Shown: piece after piece, positions 27,185 through 36,189 of the stretch | Position numbering within the stretch: the first letter of the stretch is position 1 | How the letters are laid out: the number at the start of each line of letters is the position of its first letter | Source of the DNA: Pseudooctadecabacter jejudonensis | Lineage (GTDB): Bacteria > Pseudomonadota > Alphaproteobacteria > Rhodobacterales > Rhodobacteraceae | Direction: 5' to 3' | NCBI RefSeq assembly: GCF_900172275.1 | Contig: NZ_FWFT01000003.1 | Location: 62,001 to 126,000 of the forward strand | DNA: 64,000 bases | Program-made: the position numbers and the translations under genes | The notes under the pieces: generated by a model | What the model was told of the DNA's origin: nothing | Database searches by the model: none | Seen by the model: only the letters and a program-made list of their open reading frames with translations

Positions 27185-27864
27185 GCCGCGCGCTCGCTAA
27201 TGTCTTCCCACGCACGGTTGATCGCGATCATACGTTTTTGGGCCAGCTTGACGGCCTCTTCGGGAACGCCGCGCGCGATCATCTGATCGGGGTGCGTTTC
27301 GCGCACCAACCGGCGCCACGCTGCGCGCACGTCCTCCATCGGGGCGTCAGGGGAGACCCCCAAAACGTCGTAGGGATCACGCTCCGCATCCGAGACAAAT
27401 TGCGCGCGCAGCCGTTTGAACCGCGCCTCGCCCAGCTCAAGGATCTCAGCCACGCGCTGCAAAAACGCGTCTTCATTGGGGTGATAAATCCCGTCCGCCA
27501 AAGCGATGTGGAAAAGCCCCTCCATCAGATCGCACAGGGGGGCGGTATCATCACCTGCATACATTGCCCTGATTTTACGGGCATAATCCTCAAAACCGGC
27601 AACGTCCTGACGGGCAAGATTGAACAAACGGCCTGCGTTTTTCTCTTCGCCTTCGGGGATGACGAACACCTCCCGAAAGGCTGTGACTTCGTCCTTGGTG
27701 ACCTGTCCGTCTGCCTTGGCCATTTTGGCGCCCAAGGCGATGACGGCAATGGCGAAGGCCACGCTGCGTTCCGGCGGGGTGCGCAGTTTGGCAAAAACAT
27801 CCGACAAGCTGTCGCCTGCGGCCAATGACGACAAAGCGTCCGAAATGCGGGTCCAGATAGACAT
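27181..27864 (-). CDS. TerB plus J-domain co-chaperone (DjlA-like)
   Basis: 227-aa cytosolic protein. The N-terminal TerB-like helical domain (about 40-145) includes AIAVIALGAKMAKADGQVTKDE; a C-terminal J domain carries DPYDVLGVSPDAPMEDV and the HPD motif in ETHPDQMIARG, which stimulates DnaK ATPase. Unlike classical DjlA no N-terminal membrane segment is seen. The start MSIWTRISDAL at 27864 is preferred over an upstream codon at 27876. Co-oriented with the EEP gene. Confidence 0.88.
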   Translation of the reverse strand: MSIWTRISDALSSLAAGDSLSDVFAKLRTPPERSVAFAIAVIALGAKMAKADGQVTKDEVTAFREVFVIPEGEEKNAGRLFNLARQDVAGFEDYARKIRAMYAGDDTAPLCDLMEGLFHIALADGIYHPNEDAFLQRVAEILELGEARFKRLRAQFVSDAERDPYDVLGVSPDAPMEDVRAAWRRLVRETHPDQMIARGVPEEAVKLAQKRMIAINRAWEDISERAA

Positions 27865-27896
27865 AGGACAGAGCATAGCCCCTTAGCACGAGGATG

Positions 27897-28373
27897 TCAG
27901 AGCCGTTTTTGCATCAAAACCAGATCAAGCCATCTGTCCCAACGGCGGCCCACTTCGGGCATCTTGCCCACCTCCGCAAACCCGAGCTGTTTGTGGAACG
28001 CCCGCGCCGCCACGTTTTCCCCTGCGACACCCGCCACAAGCACATGGATGCCATTGGCGCGGGCATGCTTCATTGCAGCCAGCATCAACGCCCGACCCGC
28101 GCCCTGCCCCTTGGACAACGGATCAACCATAATCGAATGTTCTGCCGTATGGGCATACCCTGGCCCGCCCCGAAAGGGCCCATATGTAACGAAGCCCAGG
28201 ATCAGTTCAGAGCTTTCGGCCACCAGAAAACAAGGTCTTTCCGCGATCAGCTCCGCCACCTGGTCCGCCGTCTTTTCCAGCGGGCTGAACGTCATATTGG
28301 TATCTGCGATCAACGGGTTCCAGATGGCACAAATCGCATCTGCATCCGCAGCCCGTGCGGCGCGGATGATCAC
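27897..28373 (-). CDS. GNAT family N-acetyltransferase
   Basis: 158-aa acetyltransferase. Seen: the N-terminal MIIRAARAADADAICAIWN, the acetyl-CoA pyrophosphate loop SKGQGAGRALM, and a PAT-like (phosphinothricin acetyltransferase) layout with TNMTFSPLEKTADQVAELI. It may acetylate a small amine or amino-acid analogue; the acceptor is unknown. It overlaps the previous VOC gene by 4 bp, so the two are co-transcribed. Confidence 0.85.
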   Translation of the reverse strand: MIIRAARAADADAICAIWNPLIADTNMTFSPLEKTADQVAELIAERPCFLVAESSELILGFVTYGPFRGGPGYAHTAEHSIMVDPLSKGQGAGRALMLAAMKHARANGIHVLVAGVAGENVAARAFHKQLGFAEVGKMPEVGRRWDRWLDLVLMQKRL

Positions 28374-28966
28374 AGCGTCACGCGCCCGCGTGGCGTTTGC
28401 ATGTCCGCCGACAGGGAGACCTCAGCCGCCGTCTCGAACACAACGCGCGCATCTGACAACGCCTGGGCAACCTCCGCCCGCAACGCATCCGCTTGCGGGT
28501 GCCGGACCGTAAGGCGTTCCAACGTGCAGCCCGAGGGCGGCAGACTTTGCCCGGGCGGCGTGTCGGTGTGCCAGCGCAGCACCGTTGGAAACCCGCCCTC
28601 CATGGGCAAGGTCCCATCCGGCGGTGCGCCCATGTCCCAACGCAAATCGCCGCGCGCCATAGGCACAGCCTCCATCCCGTGGCGCAGCCAGTCGTCAAAA
28701 TCATCCGGCTCGCAAATCCAGTTGGCCAATCGGGGCGGACCGCTGAACGCATCCAATCCAAACCAGCGCGGCCGGTCCGGTGTCACCGTCGGGTCCACCG
28801 CAATCACCTCAAGATAAATGCCATCCGACACCCCCAACAGCCGGTTGTGGGTGCCGAAATGCAGATGTTGACCACCAGGCCGCATCGACACGCCCAACCG
28901 ATCCTCGGCCCAAGCGACGCCCTCGTCCAAGGTCTCGGCCGCTATGGCAAGATGGTCCAGCCGCAC
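28370..28966 (-). CDS. Glyoxalase-like (VOC) domain protein
   Basis: 198-aa protein beginning MRLDHLAIAAETLDEGVAWAEDRLG, then GQHLHFGTHNRLLGVSDGIYLEVIAVDP, which matches the glyoxalase-like domain PF13468. It is placed 3 bp downstream of the mutase gene. Methylmalonyl-CoA epimerase also belongs to the VOC fold, but this protein lacks the typical epimerase pattern and is somewhat long, so that role is only a possibility. Substrate unknown. Confidence 0.82.
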   Translation of the reverse strand: MRLDHLAIAAETLDEGVAWAEDRLGVSMRPGGQHLHFGTHNRLLGVSDGIYLEVIAVDPTVTPDRPRWFGLDAFSGPPRLANWICEPDDFDDWLRHGMEAVPMARGDLRWDMGAPPDGTLPMEGGFPTVLRWHTDTPPGQSLPPSGCTLERLTVRHPQADALRAEVAQALSDARVVFETAAEVSLSADMQTPRGRVTL

Positions 28967-28969
28967 GGT

Positions 28970-31096
28970 TTATCCCTTCGCCTCACGGATCAGACGCAAA
29001 ATGTCGCGCGCGGCTTCGGGAATGTTCGTGCCCGGACCAAAGATCGCTTTGACGCCGGATTTCATCAAGAAATCATAGTCTTGTTGCGGAATGACGCCAC
29101 CGCAAATAACAAGAATGTCCTCTGCATCAGCCGCTTTCAGCGCCTCAATCAGCTTGGGGGCCAAGGTCTTATGACCTGCTGCCTGTGACGAAATTCCGAT
29201 CACATGCACGTCGTTGTCCACGGCATCCTGTGCGGCCTCTTCAGGGGTTTGGAACAAGGGGCCCACGTCCACATCGAACCCGATATCGGCAAACGCCGTC
29301 GCGATCACTTTGGCCCCGCGATCGTGGCCGTCTTGCCCCATTTTGACGACCAACATGCGCGGGCGGCGCCCCTCGTCCTCGGCAAAGGCTTCGACATCTT
29401 TCTGGATGGCCGCGAAACCTGCGTCGCCCTCATAGGCGGCACCATAAACGCCTGCCAATGTCTTTACCTCGGCACGGTGACGGCCGAATACCTTTTCCAT
29501 AGCCATGCTGATTTCCCCCACAGTTGCACGATGGCGCGCGGCCTCCACGGCGGCCTCCAACAGGTTGCCCCCGACGGAGGCGCGGCGCTCAACCTCGGCC
29601 AGCGCCGCATCACAGGCCGCCTGATCGCGGCTGGCGCGGATGGTGTCCAAACGGGCGACCTGCGCCTCCCGCACGGCCACGTTGTCGACGTCCAGAATGT
29701 CGATCTCATCCTCTTTTTCGAGACGGTATTTGTTGACGCCAACGATCACTTCCTCGCCGCGGTCGATCATCGCCTGTCGCTTGGCGGCCGACTCCTCAAT
29801 CCGCAATTTAGGCATACCGGAGGCCACGGCCTTGGTCATGCCGCCCATTTCCTCAACCTCCTCAATCAAAGTCCAGGCGGCCTCGGCCAAATCCGCTGTG
29901 AGTTTTTCGACGTAATATGATCCCGCCAGCGGATCGACCACGTTCGTCACACCGGTTTCTTCCTGCAAAATCAACTGCGTGTTGCGCGCGATGCGGGCTG
30001 CAAATTCCGTGGGCAGGGCAATCGCCTCATCCAGCGCGTTGGTGTGCAGCGATTGCGTCCCGCCCAACACAGCGGCCATCGCTTCGTATGCGGTGCGCAC
30101 GACGTTGTTGTAAGGGTCCTGTTCCTGCAACGATACGCCGGAGGTCTGACAGTGTGTGCGCAACATCGACGATTTCGGCGATTTGGGCTCAAATTCAGCC
30201 ATGATGCGCGACCACAGCAGACGGGCGGCGCGCAGTTTCGCGGCCTCCATGAAGAAATTCATGCCGATGGCGAAAAAGAACGACAGGCGGGGGGCAAACC
30301 GGTCCACATCCATGCCGCGCGCAAGCGCCGTGCGCACATATTCGCGCCCGTCGGCCAGCGTGAAGGCCAGCTCCTGCACAAGGTTCGCGCCCGCCTCTTG
30401 CATGTGATAGCCGGAGATCGAGATGGAGTTGAATTTCGGCATCTCATTGGCCGTATATTCGATGATGTCGGCCACCAGACGCATCGAGGGTTCGGGCGGA
30501 TAGACATAGGTGTTGCGCACCATGAATTCCTTTAGGATGTCATTCTGGATCGTGCCGGACAGGACAGACCGGTCGTGTCCCTGCTCCTCCCCCGCGACGA
30601 TAAAATTGGCCAAAATCGGGATCACTGCGCCATTCATCGTCATCGACACGCTGACTTTGTCCAATGGAATGCCATCAAAGAGGATTTTCATATCCTCAAC
30701 GCTGTCAATCGCCACGCCCGCCTTGCCGACATCGCCCACGACCCGTTCGTGATCGCTGTCGTAGCCGCGGTGGGTGGCCAGATCGAAGGCGACAGACACG
30801 CCCTGCTGGCCTGCCGCCAAAGCCTTGCGGTAAAAGGCGTTGGATTCTTCGGCTGTCGAGAAACCCGCATACTGGCGGATCGTCCAGGGGCGGCCTGCGT
30901 ACATGGTGGATTTGACGCCGCGCGTGAACGGGGCTTCGCCCGGCAGCGTGCCCAGATGGTCCAGCCCCGCGATATCGTCGGCGCCGTACACAGGCTGAAC
31001 ATCAATGCCTTCAATCGTCTTCCACGTCAGATCGTCCAAGGGGCGACCGCGCAGCTCGGAGGTTGCGCGTTCAGCCCAGTCTTTCTTCGAACTCAT
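28970..31096 (-). CDS. scpA: Methylmalonyl-CoA mutase
   Basis: 708-aa adenosylcobalamin enzyme that turns methylmalonyl-CoA into succinyl-CoA. The N-terminal TIM-barrel domain contains [20 protein letters not shown] and [17 protein letters not shown]; the C-terminal B12 domain (about 575-708) has the DXHXXG signature as [13 protein letters not shown] with the cobalt-binding His591, and [12 protein letters not shown]. Single-chain form as in many proteobacteria. The ATG at 31096 ([10 protein letters not shown]) is chosen; the reading frame extends upstream into the sulfotransferase gene. Partner of PccAB on the same strand. Confidence 0.95.
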   Translation of the reverse strand: MSSKKDWAERATSELRGRPLDDLTWKTIEGIDVQPVYGADDIAGLDHLGTLPGEAPFTRGVKSTMYAGRPWTIRQYAGFSTAEESNAFYRKALAAGQQGVSVAFDLATHRGYDSDHERVVGDVGKAGVAIDSVEDMKILFDGIPLDKVSVSMTMNGAVIPILANFIVAGEEQGHDRSVLSGTIQNDILKEFMVRNTYVYPPEPSMRLVADIIEYTANEMPKFNSISISGYHMQEAGANLVQELAFTLADGREYVRTALARGMDVDRFAPRLSFFFAIGMNFFMEAAKLRAARLLWSRIMAEFEPKSPKSSMLRTHCQTSGVSLQEQDPYNNVVRTAYEAMAAVLGGTQSLHTNALDEAIALPTEFAARIARNTQLILQEETGVTNVVDPLAGSYYVEKLTADLAEAAWTLIEEVEEMGGMTKAVASGMPKLRIEESAAKRQAMIDRGEEVIVGVNKYRLEKEDEIDILDVDNVAVREAQVARLDTIRASRDQAACDAALAEVERRASVGGNLLEAAVEAARHRATVGEISMAMEKVFGRHRAEVKTLAGVYGAAYEGDAGFAAIQKDVEAFAEDEGRRPRMLVVKMGQDGHDRGAKVIATAFADIGFDVDVGPLFQTPEEAAQDAVDNDVHVIGISSQAAGHKTLAPKLIEALKAADAEDILVICGGVIPQQDYDFLMKSGVKAIFGPGTNIPEAARDILRLIREAKG

Positions 31097-32042
31097 GGGT
31101 TTGTCCTTTCGATAACACTGTCCCCAATGGGTCAGCGTCGGGTTGCATCTGGGCCCTGTCAGGGCGTGTCGCGGGCGTTGTTCGCCCGTCGATATAGCGG
31201 GCCAGCCCATCGGCCCCCGCCTCAAGCCACATCAAATCGCGGCGATATTCGGCGCGCAAAACCGCGCATTGGTCTTCGTCAAACGGCATCCACCGGTTGT
31301 CCGTCATCTGGGCTTTGCCCCGCAAACCCGCTTCGCCACGCAGACGTAGGATCTCATTCAACCCGTCAACGTCGAGGGCGCAATTGCGGTGGATCGTATC
31401 TTTGGACATCAGATCGACGGTTCCTGGGCAAAACATCTCAACAACATCTGCGGGCCGGTTGGCCAGCCTCTCAAACGGGAACACAAAGATGTCTGCGTGC
31501 GGAAATACGGCCCGAATGTCACGTACAAGCGTGCGCCACCGACGCGGTTGGGTCGTCAGCAAATCCAAATCGTCTTTGGTTGGCATTCGCGCGCCCCGTT
31601 TCACGGCATGTGACAAGGAAGACGCCCAGAAATTCTCATAGCTTCGGATACACATCCCGATCTGCAGGGTGTGCCCCGCAAAGGCTGGGACAAAGCGCAA
31701 AAGACGTTCGTCAGCCATCGGATACAGCGATTTTTCACGAATGTTTCGACGAATTGACCCGATGAGGTTTTCCTCAGAGATCAACAAATTGCACTGCCCA
31801 AGACGGGCAAGCCGATTGATTTCAAGGCGGATGCGTCCAACGGACCGGTGCGCGCGCTTTTCATCAATGAGGGTGATATTTTCGGGATGTCGGATCATAC
31901 CACGCATCAGCCCGTCGCGCGTCCGCTTTGGCGTCCAGCACGTGAGTCCCGCTTGCGCAAGTCGCATCCGATTTTTCCACAATTGGGCCTGAAAGGTTGT
32001 CGTCGCACACCGATGTGCGCCCAAATGTAACTTGATCTCCAT
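31071..32042 (-). CDS. Sulfotransferase-like P-loop protein
   Basis: 323-aa protein whose N-terminus [20 protein letters not shown] matches the 5'-phosphosulfate-binding loop of sulfotransferases (consensus H.G..KTGTT..Q), followed by a helix and [25 protein letters not shown], which resembles the 3'-phosphate-binding region. Similar genes in Roseobacter genomes are annotated as hypothetical or sulfotransferase family. Its end overlaps the mutase gene by 26 bp. The start ATG at 32042 is the first before this motif. Substrate unknown. Confidence 0.65.
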   Translation of the reverse strand: MEIKLHLGAHRCATTTFQAQLWKNRMRLAQAGLTCWTPKRTRDGLMRGMIRHPENITLIDEKRAHRSVGRIRLEINRLARLGQCNLLISEENLIGSIRRNIREKSLYPMADERLLRFVPAFAGHTLQIGMCIRSYENFWASSLSHAVKRGARMPTKDDLDLLTTQPRRWRTLVRDIRAVFPHADIFVFPFERLANRPADVVEMFCPGTVDLMSKDTIHRNCALDVDGLNEILRLRGEAGLRGKAQMTDNRWMPFDEDQCAVLRAEYRRDLMWLEAGADGLARYIDGRTTPATRPDRAQMQPDADPLGTVLSKGQTHEFEERLG

Positions 32043-32220
32043 CCGCGTTGTCCTTTGACGTCGGTCAGCACAAAATTGACCATAAAGAGAGTCAATATCT
32101 GTGTGTCTTTGGCGGAAGATCCTGAGGATAAGGTTAAAGCTAAAATTGTATGGGTCGTCGGCAGGATTGCTGTTCGTCTTGCCGCCAATCGTCCCTATAT
32201 CAAGTCTAAAGGGGAACAGA

Positions 32221-32688
32221 ATGATCCGATCCACACTTGCCGCGGCCCTGATCTGTTTGGCGACGGGCACAATTGCCGACGACGAAGTAACCTTAACGCT
32301 TGAAGACCGGTGGAACGCCGACCGCAACGTTGCGATCTCTGCTCTGGACGTGACCCTGTCGGATCTGGAATGGATCGCGCGGCCCGTGGTCGTCTTTGCA
32401 GACAGCCCGAATGACCCGCGGTTTCGCCAACAGATGGATCTTCTTGCCCAACGGCCCGGGGATCTGGCCGAACGGGATGTGATCATCCTGACAGACACCG
32501 ACCCTGACGCGCGCAGCGCGCTGCGTACAGAGCTTCGCCCGCGTGGGTTCATGCTCGTCATCATGGGCAAGGACGGACAGGTGGAATTGCGCAAACCCGC
32601 CCCGTGGGACGTGCGCGAAATCTCCCGCTCGATCGACAAAATGCCGCTGCGCCAGCAAGAGATTGAGGACCGGAGAGGCCAGCCGTAG
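32221..32688 (+). CDS. DUF4174 domain exported protein
   Basis: 155-aa protein with a signal peptide (MIRSTLAAALICLATGTIA) and one DUF4174 domain (ARPVVVFADSPNDPRFRQQMD, then RDVIILTDTDPDARSALR, FMLVIMGKDGQVELRKPAPW), which has a thioredoxin-like predicted fold. Likely periplasmic; function unknown. It is transcribed divergently from the sulfotransferase gene, and convergently towards pccA. The start fits the signal peptide; the region 32043-32220 holds both promoters. Confidence 0.85.
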   Translation: MIRSTLAAALICLATGTIADDEVTLTLEDRWNADRNVAISALDVTLSDLEWIARPVVVFADSPNDPRFRQQMDLLAQRPGDLAERDVIILTDTDPDARSALRTELRPRGFMLVIMGKDGQVELRKPAPWDVREISRSIDKMPLRQQEIEDRRGQP

Positions 32689-32737
32689 CGCCCCCCCGCC
32701 TCATGCCCTGATATGTGCCCCGCGTCGGTCACGTGGC

Positions 32738-34780
32738 CTATTCGAATTCCATAATGACGTCATCAACGGCAAGGCTGTCGCCCGCACCGGCGTTGATTTT
32801 TGTCACCACTGCCTTCTTTTCAGCCCGCAGGATGTTTTCCATCTTCATCGCTTCCACTGTGCACAGGGCTTGGCCCTCCTGCACTTCGTCGCCGACCTCA
32901 ACATCGACCTTCACGATCAGGCCGGGCATGGGGCACAGCAGCATTCTGGACGTATCGGGGGGCAGCTTTTCGGGCATCAGTTGGGCCAATTCCGCCTGAC
33001 GCGAGCTGCGCACATGCACCTTGAGGTCCGCCCCGCGATAACGGATGCGGAACCCGCCCGACACCTTACCGACCTTCATCACCATGGGTGCGCCGTCGAT
33101 CGTCACACGTGCCAGCGGCTGACCGGGTGTCCAATCGCTTTCAACGCGGTGAATGGTCGAACCGATCGCGACAGTCGCGCCGGTTTTGTCGGCCTCGATC
33201 ACCACCGGATGACTGCCGCCTTGCAGCGTCACGACCCAATCCGACCCGACCTTGCGTTCATGATTGCCCATCCGGCCCGTCACCCGCGTGCGGCGGATTT
33301 CAGCGACGCGGTGCATGGCGGCACAGGCGGCGGCCACGCGCGTGATGTCGGCGGCGGCCAAATCAACCCCGTCGAACCCGTCGGGGTATTCTTCCTCGAT
33401 AAACGCGGTCGTCATATTGCCGGAGGTGAATTTTTCATGGTCATAAACCGCGGACAGGAAGGGGATGTTGTGGCCGATCCCCTCAACCTCAAAACTATCC
33501 AAAGCCACGCGCATCTCTTCAATCGCCTCGGCACGGGTCGGCGCCCAAGTGCACAGCTTGGCGATCATCGGGTCATAATACATGGAGATTTCACCCCCAT
33601 CGTAAACGCCCGTATCATTGCGCACGGCGTGCACACCCTCCGGCGCATCGCCCTGCCATTTGCCATTGGTGACCAGCGGTCCTGCAGCGACCTCAGCAGG
33701 GGGGCGATAGGTCGTCAGGCGGCCGATGGAGGGCAAGAACCCGCGATACGGGTCTTCGGCATAAAGGCGGCTTTCCATGGCCCAGCCGGTCAGCGTCACG
33801 TCATCTTGGGTCAGTGTCAGCTTTTCACCATTGGCCACGCGGATCATCTGTTCGACCAGATCGACGCCGGTGATCAACTCGGTCACGGGGTGTTCCACCT
33901 GCAGTCGGGTGTTCATTTCAAGAAAGTAGAAATTCCGGTCACCATCGACGATGAATTCAACTGTGCCGGCGGACGCGTAGCCCACGGCCTTGGCCAGCGC
34001 GACGGATTGTTCCCCCATCGCCTTACGGGTAGCCTCATCGAGGAAGGGCGACGGGGCCTCCTCAATCACTTTCTGATTGCGTCGCTGGATCGAACATTCT
34101 CGCTCACCCAAATAAATGCCGTTTCCGTGGCTGTCGCACAGCACCTGAATTTCGATGTGGCGCGGCTGGGTCACGAATTTCTCGATAAACATGCGGTCGT
34201 CGCCAAACGAGTTCGCCGCTTCGTTCTTGGAGGCCTGAAAGCCCTCCGCGACCTCTTCCTCGGTCCACGCAATACGCATCCCCTTGCCGCCGCCGCCAGC
34301 GGAGGCCTTGAGCATCACAGGATAGCCGATTTCGCCGGAAATTTTGATGGCTTCGGCCGCATCCTCAATCAGCCCCATGTGCCCTGGCACAGTTGAGACA
34401 CCTGCATCTTGGGCGATTTTCTTGGACGTGATCTTGTCGCCCATGTCCTCAATCGCGCCCTTGGGCGGCCCGATAAAGGCCACGCCTGCGGCCTCTAACG
34501 CCTCAGCGAACTTGGGGTTTTCCGACAGAAAACCATAACCCGGATGGACAGCCTCAGCCCCGGTGTCTTTGATGGCCTGCATGATCTTGTCGATCACGAT
34601 ATAGGATTGGTTGGCAGGGGGCGGGCCAATGTGCACAGCCTCGTCCGCCATTTTCACATGCAACGCGTTGCGGTCCGCATCGGAATACACGGCGACCGTC
34701 TGAATGCCCATCTTGCGCGCGGTCTTGATGACACGGCAGGCGATTTCACCGCGGTTGGCGATCAGGATTTTCTTGAACAT
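32738..34780 (-). CDS. pccA: Propionyl-CoA carboxylase alpha subunit (biotin carboxylase, BCCP)
   Basis: 680-aa subunit with a biotin carboxylase domain (about 1-450; GEIACRVIKTARKMGIQTVAV, ATP-grasp GGGGKGMRIAW), a BT domain (about 500-600), and the C-terminal biotinyl domain with Lys646 in EAMKMENIL. It carboxylates biotin and passes it to PccB to make methylmalonyl-CoA. Full length for PccA. On the same strand as pccB about 3 kb away. A terminator for the gene upstream lies just before its start. Confidence 0.95.
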   Translation of the reverse strand: MFKKILIANRGEIACRVIKTARKMGIQTVAVYSDADRNALHVKMADEAVHIGPPPANQSYIVIDKIMQAIKDTGAEAVHPGYGFLSENPKFAEALEAAGVAFIGPPKGAIEDMGDKITSKKIAQDAGVSTVPGHMGLIEDAAEAIKISGEIGYPVMLKASAGGGGKGMRIAWTEEEVAEGFQASKNEAANSFGDDRMFIEKFVTQPRHIEIQVLCDSHGNGIYLGERECSIQRRNQKVIEEAPSPFLDEATRKAMGEQSVALAKAVGYASAGTVEFIVDGDRNFYFLEMNTRLQVEHPVTELITGVDLVEQMIRVANGEKLTLTQDDVTLTGWAMESRLYAEDPYRGFLPSIGRLTTYRPPAEVAAGPLVTNGKWQGDAPEGVHAVRNDTGVYDGGEISMYYDPMIAKLCTWAPTRAEAIEEMRVALDSFEVEGIGHNIPFLSAVYDHEKFTSGNMTTAFIEEEYPDGFDGVDLAAADITRVAAACAAMHRVAEIRRTRVTGRMGNHERKVGSDWVVTLQGGSHPVVIEADKTGATVAIGSTIHRVESDWTPGQPLARVTIDGAPMVMKVGKVSGGFRIRYRGADLKVHVRSSRQAELAQLMPEKLPPDTSRMLLCPMPGLIVKVDVEVGDEVQEGQALCTVEAMKMENILRAEKKAVVTKINAGAGDSLAVDDVIMEFE

Positions 34781-34794
34781 TCTCTTCCCCTAGA

Positions 34795-34834
34795 AAGCAA
34801 AACCGCCGCGCAGGGTTGACCCTGCACGGCGGTT
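34795..34834 (-). terminator. Terminator of upstream lipoprotein gene
   Basis: A long hairpin at 34801-34834 (outer arms AACCGCCG and CGGCGGTT, inner arms GCAGGGT and ACCCTGC) is followed on the minus strand by TTTTGCTTT. It ends the small lipoprotein transcript beginning at 35069, so pccA must have its own promoter or read through. Confidence 0.75.
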
Positions 34835-34868
34835 CATAAGTGTTTCAGATGCGCCAAAGCGCTGTGTG

Positions 34869-35069
34869 TCAGTTACAAACGCCTGCGTCGTCACAAAAGA
34901 CGCCAGCCAACGCACCGGCTGCCGCAGAGGTGCCGACGTCATTGCCCGTGGCTTCGCCGATGACAGCGCCCGCCGCCGCGCCACCCAAGGCGCGTTCGAC
35001 ATCGTTGTCACAGGCTGCCACGAAGACAACAGCCGACAAAGCCGCGATAAGTTTGATGGATTTTGACAT
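34869..35069 (-). CDS. Small lipoprotein with Gly/Ala-rich segment
   Basis: 66-aa predicted lipoprotein: signal MSKSIKLIAALSAVVFVAAC with lipobox VAAC (Cys20), then an Ala/Gly-rich stretch ALGGAAAGAVIGEATGND resembling glycine-zipper membrane segments. A good ribosome site (AAAGGA) precedes the ATG at 35069. It is a close paralogue of the 67-aa gene at 35187-35390 (same AGAVxxEATG core). Function unknown; followed by its own terminator. Confidence 0.7.
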   Translation of the reverse strand: MSKSIKLIAALSAVVFVAACDNDVERALGGAAAGAVIGEATGNDVGTSAAAGALAGVFCDDAGVCN

Positions 35070-35101
35070 TGTAAGTGTCCTTTCGAAGAATGCGAAAAGA
35101 C

Positions 35102-35132
35102 AACGCCGGCCCTCGCAAAAGGTTCCGGCGTT
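35102..35132 (-). terminator. Terminator of 67-aa lipoprotein gene
   Basis: Arms AACGCCGG (35102-35109) and CCGGCGTT (35125-35132) form an 8-bp stem with a 15-base loop; TTTTAC follows on the plus strand and GTCTTTTC on the minus strand, so it may work in both directions. It lies between the two paralogous lipoprotein genes. Confidence 0.6.
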
Positions 35133-35186
35133 TTACTTTTGTTGTGCGTGGTCCGTGCGTGCGACGGCTGGACCCGCCCGCTTGAA

Positions 35187-35390
35187 TCAGCGGCAGAGGT
35201 TGGTGATTTCGTCACACAGCGCGCCTGCGGCGCCGCCTGCGATGGCACCGGTAAGCGGGTCAACACCTGTCGCTTCGGCAACGACAGCACCGGCGGCGGC
35301 ACCGGCAAGGCCACGTTCAAGATCATTGTCGAGACAGGCCGACAATGACGCAACAGCGGCGACGGCGAAGAGGATACGGAATTTCTGCAT
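35187..35390 (-). CDS. Small lipoprotein, paralogue of 34869-35069
   Basis: 67-aa predicted lipoprotein: MQKFRILFAVAAVASLSAC with lipobox LSAC (Cys19), then DNDLERGLAGAAAGAVVAEATGVDP and a Cys near the end (ALCDEITNLC). It shares the DNDxERxLxGAAAGAVxxEATG core with its neighbour, so the pair arose by duplication. Function unknown. Proteins of this kind are typical of Rhodobacterales. A weak ribosome site; start chosen for the signal peptide. Confidence 0.7.
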   Translation of the reverse strand: MQKFRILFAVAAVASLSACLDNDLERGLAGAAAGAVVAEATGVDPLTGAIAGGAAGALCDEITNLCR

Positions 35391-35733
35391 AGGAGACTGC
35401 CCTTATTTAGCTTTGTTTTATGGGCAACAGAATCGGCTGTTTTGCGCAGCAACACAAGACATTTCTGCGCCGCAGCCGCACCGCCGCGCATCCCGGCCAG
35501 CACGGGCGCAAACAAAGATGTCGGTCCGGGCCCAAAGGGTCCGAACCGACGAGGGGAAGGGTAACGGTATTGACAATGTGAACCCAGATGAATGCTGATC
35601 ATCCGACCCACATCCAGATCGTGGCACGCCGCAGGCAAGCTGTCATCAATCCACTGATTTGCGGCCTGGCCATAGGCCATTTCCCGCCAAATCCGGCCCA
35701 GCATCAGCCATTTCCCGCGCAAGCATTGCACCG
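35391..35733. other. Intergenic region with one strong hairpin
   Basis: 343 bases without a convincing gene. At 35521-35549 a hairpin with outer arms TCGGT and ACCGA and inner arms CGGGCCC and GGGTCCG (one wobble) is followed on the minus strand by ATCTTTGTTTG, a probable terminator for the gene at 35734-36105. The rest holds a promoter for the 67-aa lipoprotein. ORFs crossing it have no ribosome site or family match. Confidence 0.6.
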
Positions 35734-36105
35734 CTACTGCCCTCCCGGCGCCCAATCTGGGCGGAAGATGTCGGGAAAGTTGCGCTGGATCAGATCCAGA
35801 TCCAGCCGCAGCAGGGCATCATAGCTTTCGGGATCGAACGGGTCTTCCGCGGGCAGAACTTCGCGCCCGAAGACCCAGTTCAGACGGCCAGCATCCAGAT
35901 TGCCCCGCACAAACGGCTCTGCGCCGAAATGTGTCATCAGCGCCCACATAAACCCTTCGTCCGCACGCCGGTCGGCGGGCCTGCGGTCTGCATAGCGTTC
36001 GCGCGCATGCAGCTTTGGCGGCAACCCCTTTTTCACGGGACGGCGAATGGTGAATTGAAAATCTGTGCTGGGAAGGCGGCTGGGAAATCCGCGGTGCTTT
36101 TCCAT
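35734..36105 (-). CDS. Conserved hypothetical basic protein
   Basis: 123-aa protein, no signal peptide or membrane segment. The N-terminal half is Arg/Lys-rich (RRPVKKGLPPKLHARERYADRR) and the C-terminal half acidic, ending FPDIFRPDW. The start ATG at 36105 has a near-perfect Shine-Dalgarno AAAGGAGG seven bases upstream, which argues that it is really translated; an in-frame GTG one codon earlier is less likely. I do not recognise the family. It lies in the strip of small genes between pccA and pccB. Confidence 0.65.
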   Translation of the reverse strand: MEKHRGFPSRLPSTDFQFTIRRPVKKGLPPKLHARERYADRRPADRRADEGFMWALMTHFGAEPFVRGNLDAGRLNWVFGREVLPAEDPFDPESYDALLRLDLDLIQRNFPDIFRPDWAPGGQ

Positions 36106-36144
36106 CACGCGGCCTCCTTTCTGTCGGGGCGGCGGGATGGGGTC

Positions 36145-36168
36145 AGGACAGGCGCGAACGCCTGTCCT
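36145..36168 (-). terminator. Perfect 10-bp hairpin between small genes
   Basis: Arms AGGACAGGCG (36145-36154) and CGCCTGTCCT (36159-36168) around CGAA make a perfect stem. It lies 22 bp past the 49-aa lipoprotein stop and about 26 bp before the strong ribosome site of the 123-aa gene. No T tract follows, so it may be a processing stem or weak attenuator rather than a true terminator. Confidence 0.45.
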
Positions 36169-36189
36169 ATCTGGTCTTTGTCAGCTGGT

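Noticed and set aside
28370-28966. Methylmalonyl-CoA epimerase beside the mutase
   Set aside because: The VOC fold and position fit, but the N-terminal pattern matches the PF13468 glyoxalase-like group rather than epimerase.
32543-34396. Long plus-strand ORF (617 aa) across pccA
   Set aside because: It runs opposite the biotin carboxylase and biotinyl motifs of pccA, and has no ribosome site or known domain.
34790-35755. 321-aa minus-strand ORF over the two small lipoproteins
   Set aside because: It conflicts with two genes that have signal peptides, good start signals and terminators, and shows no family match.
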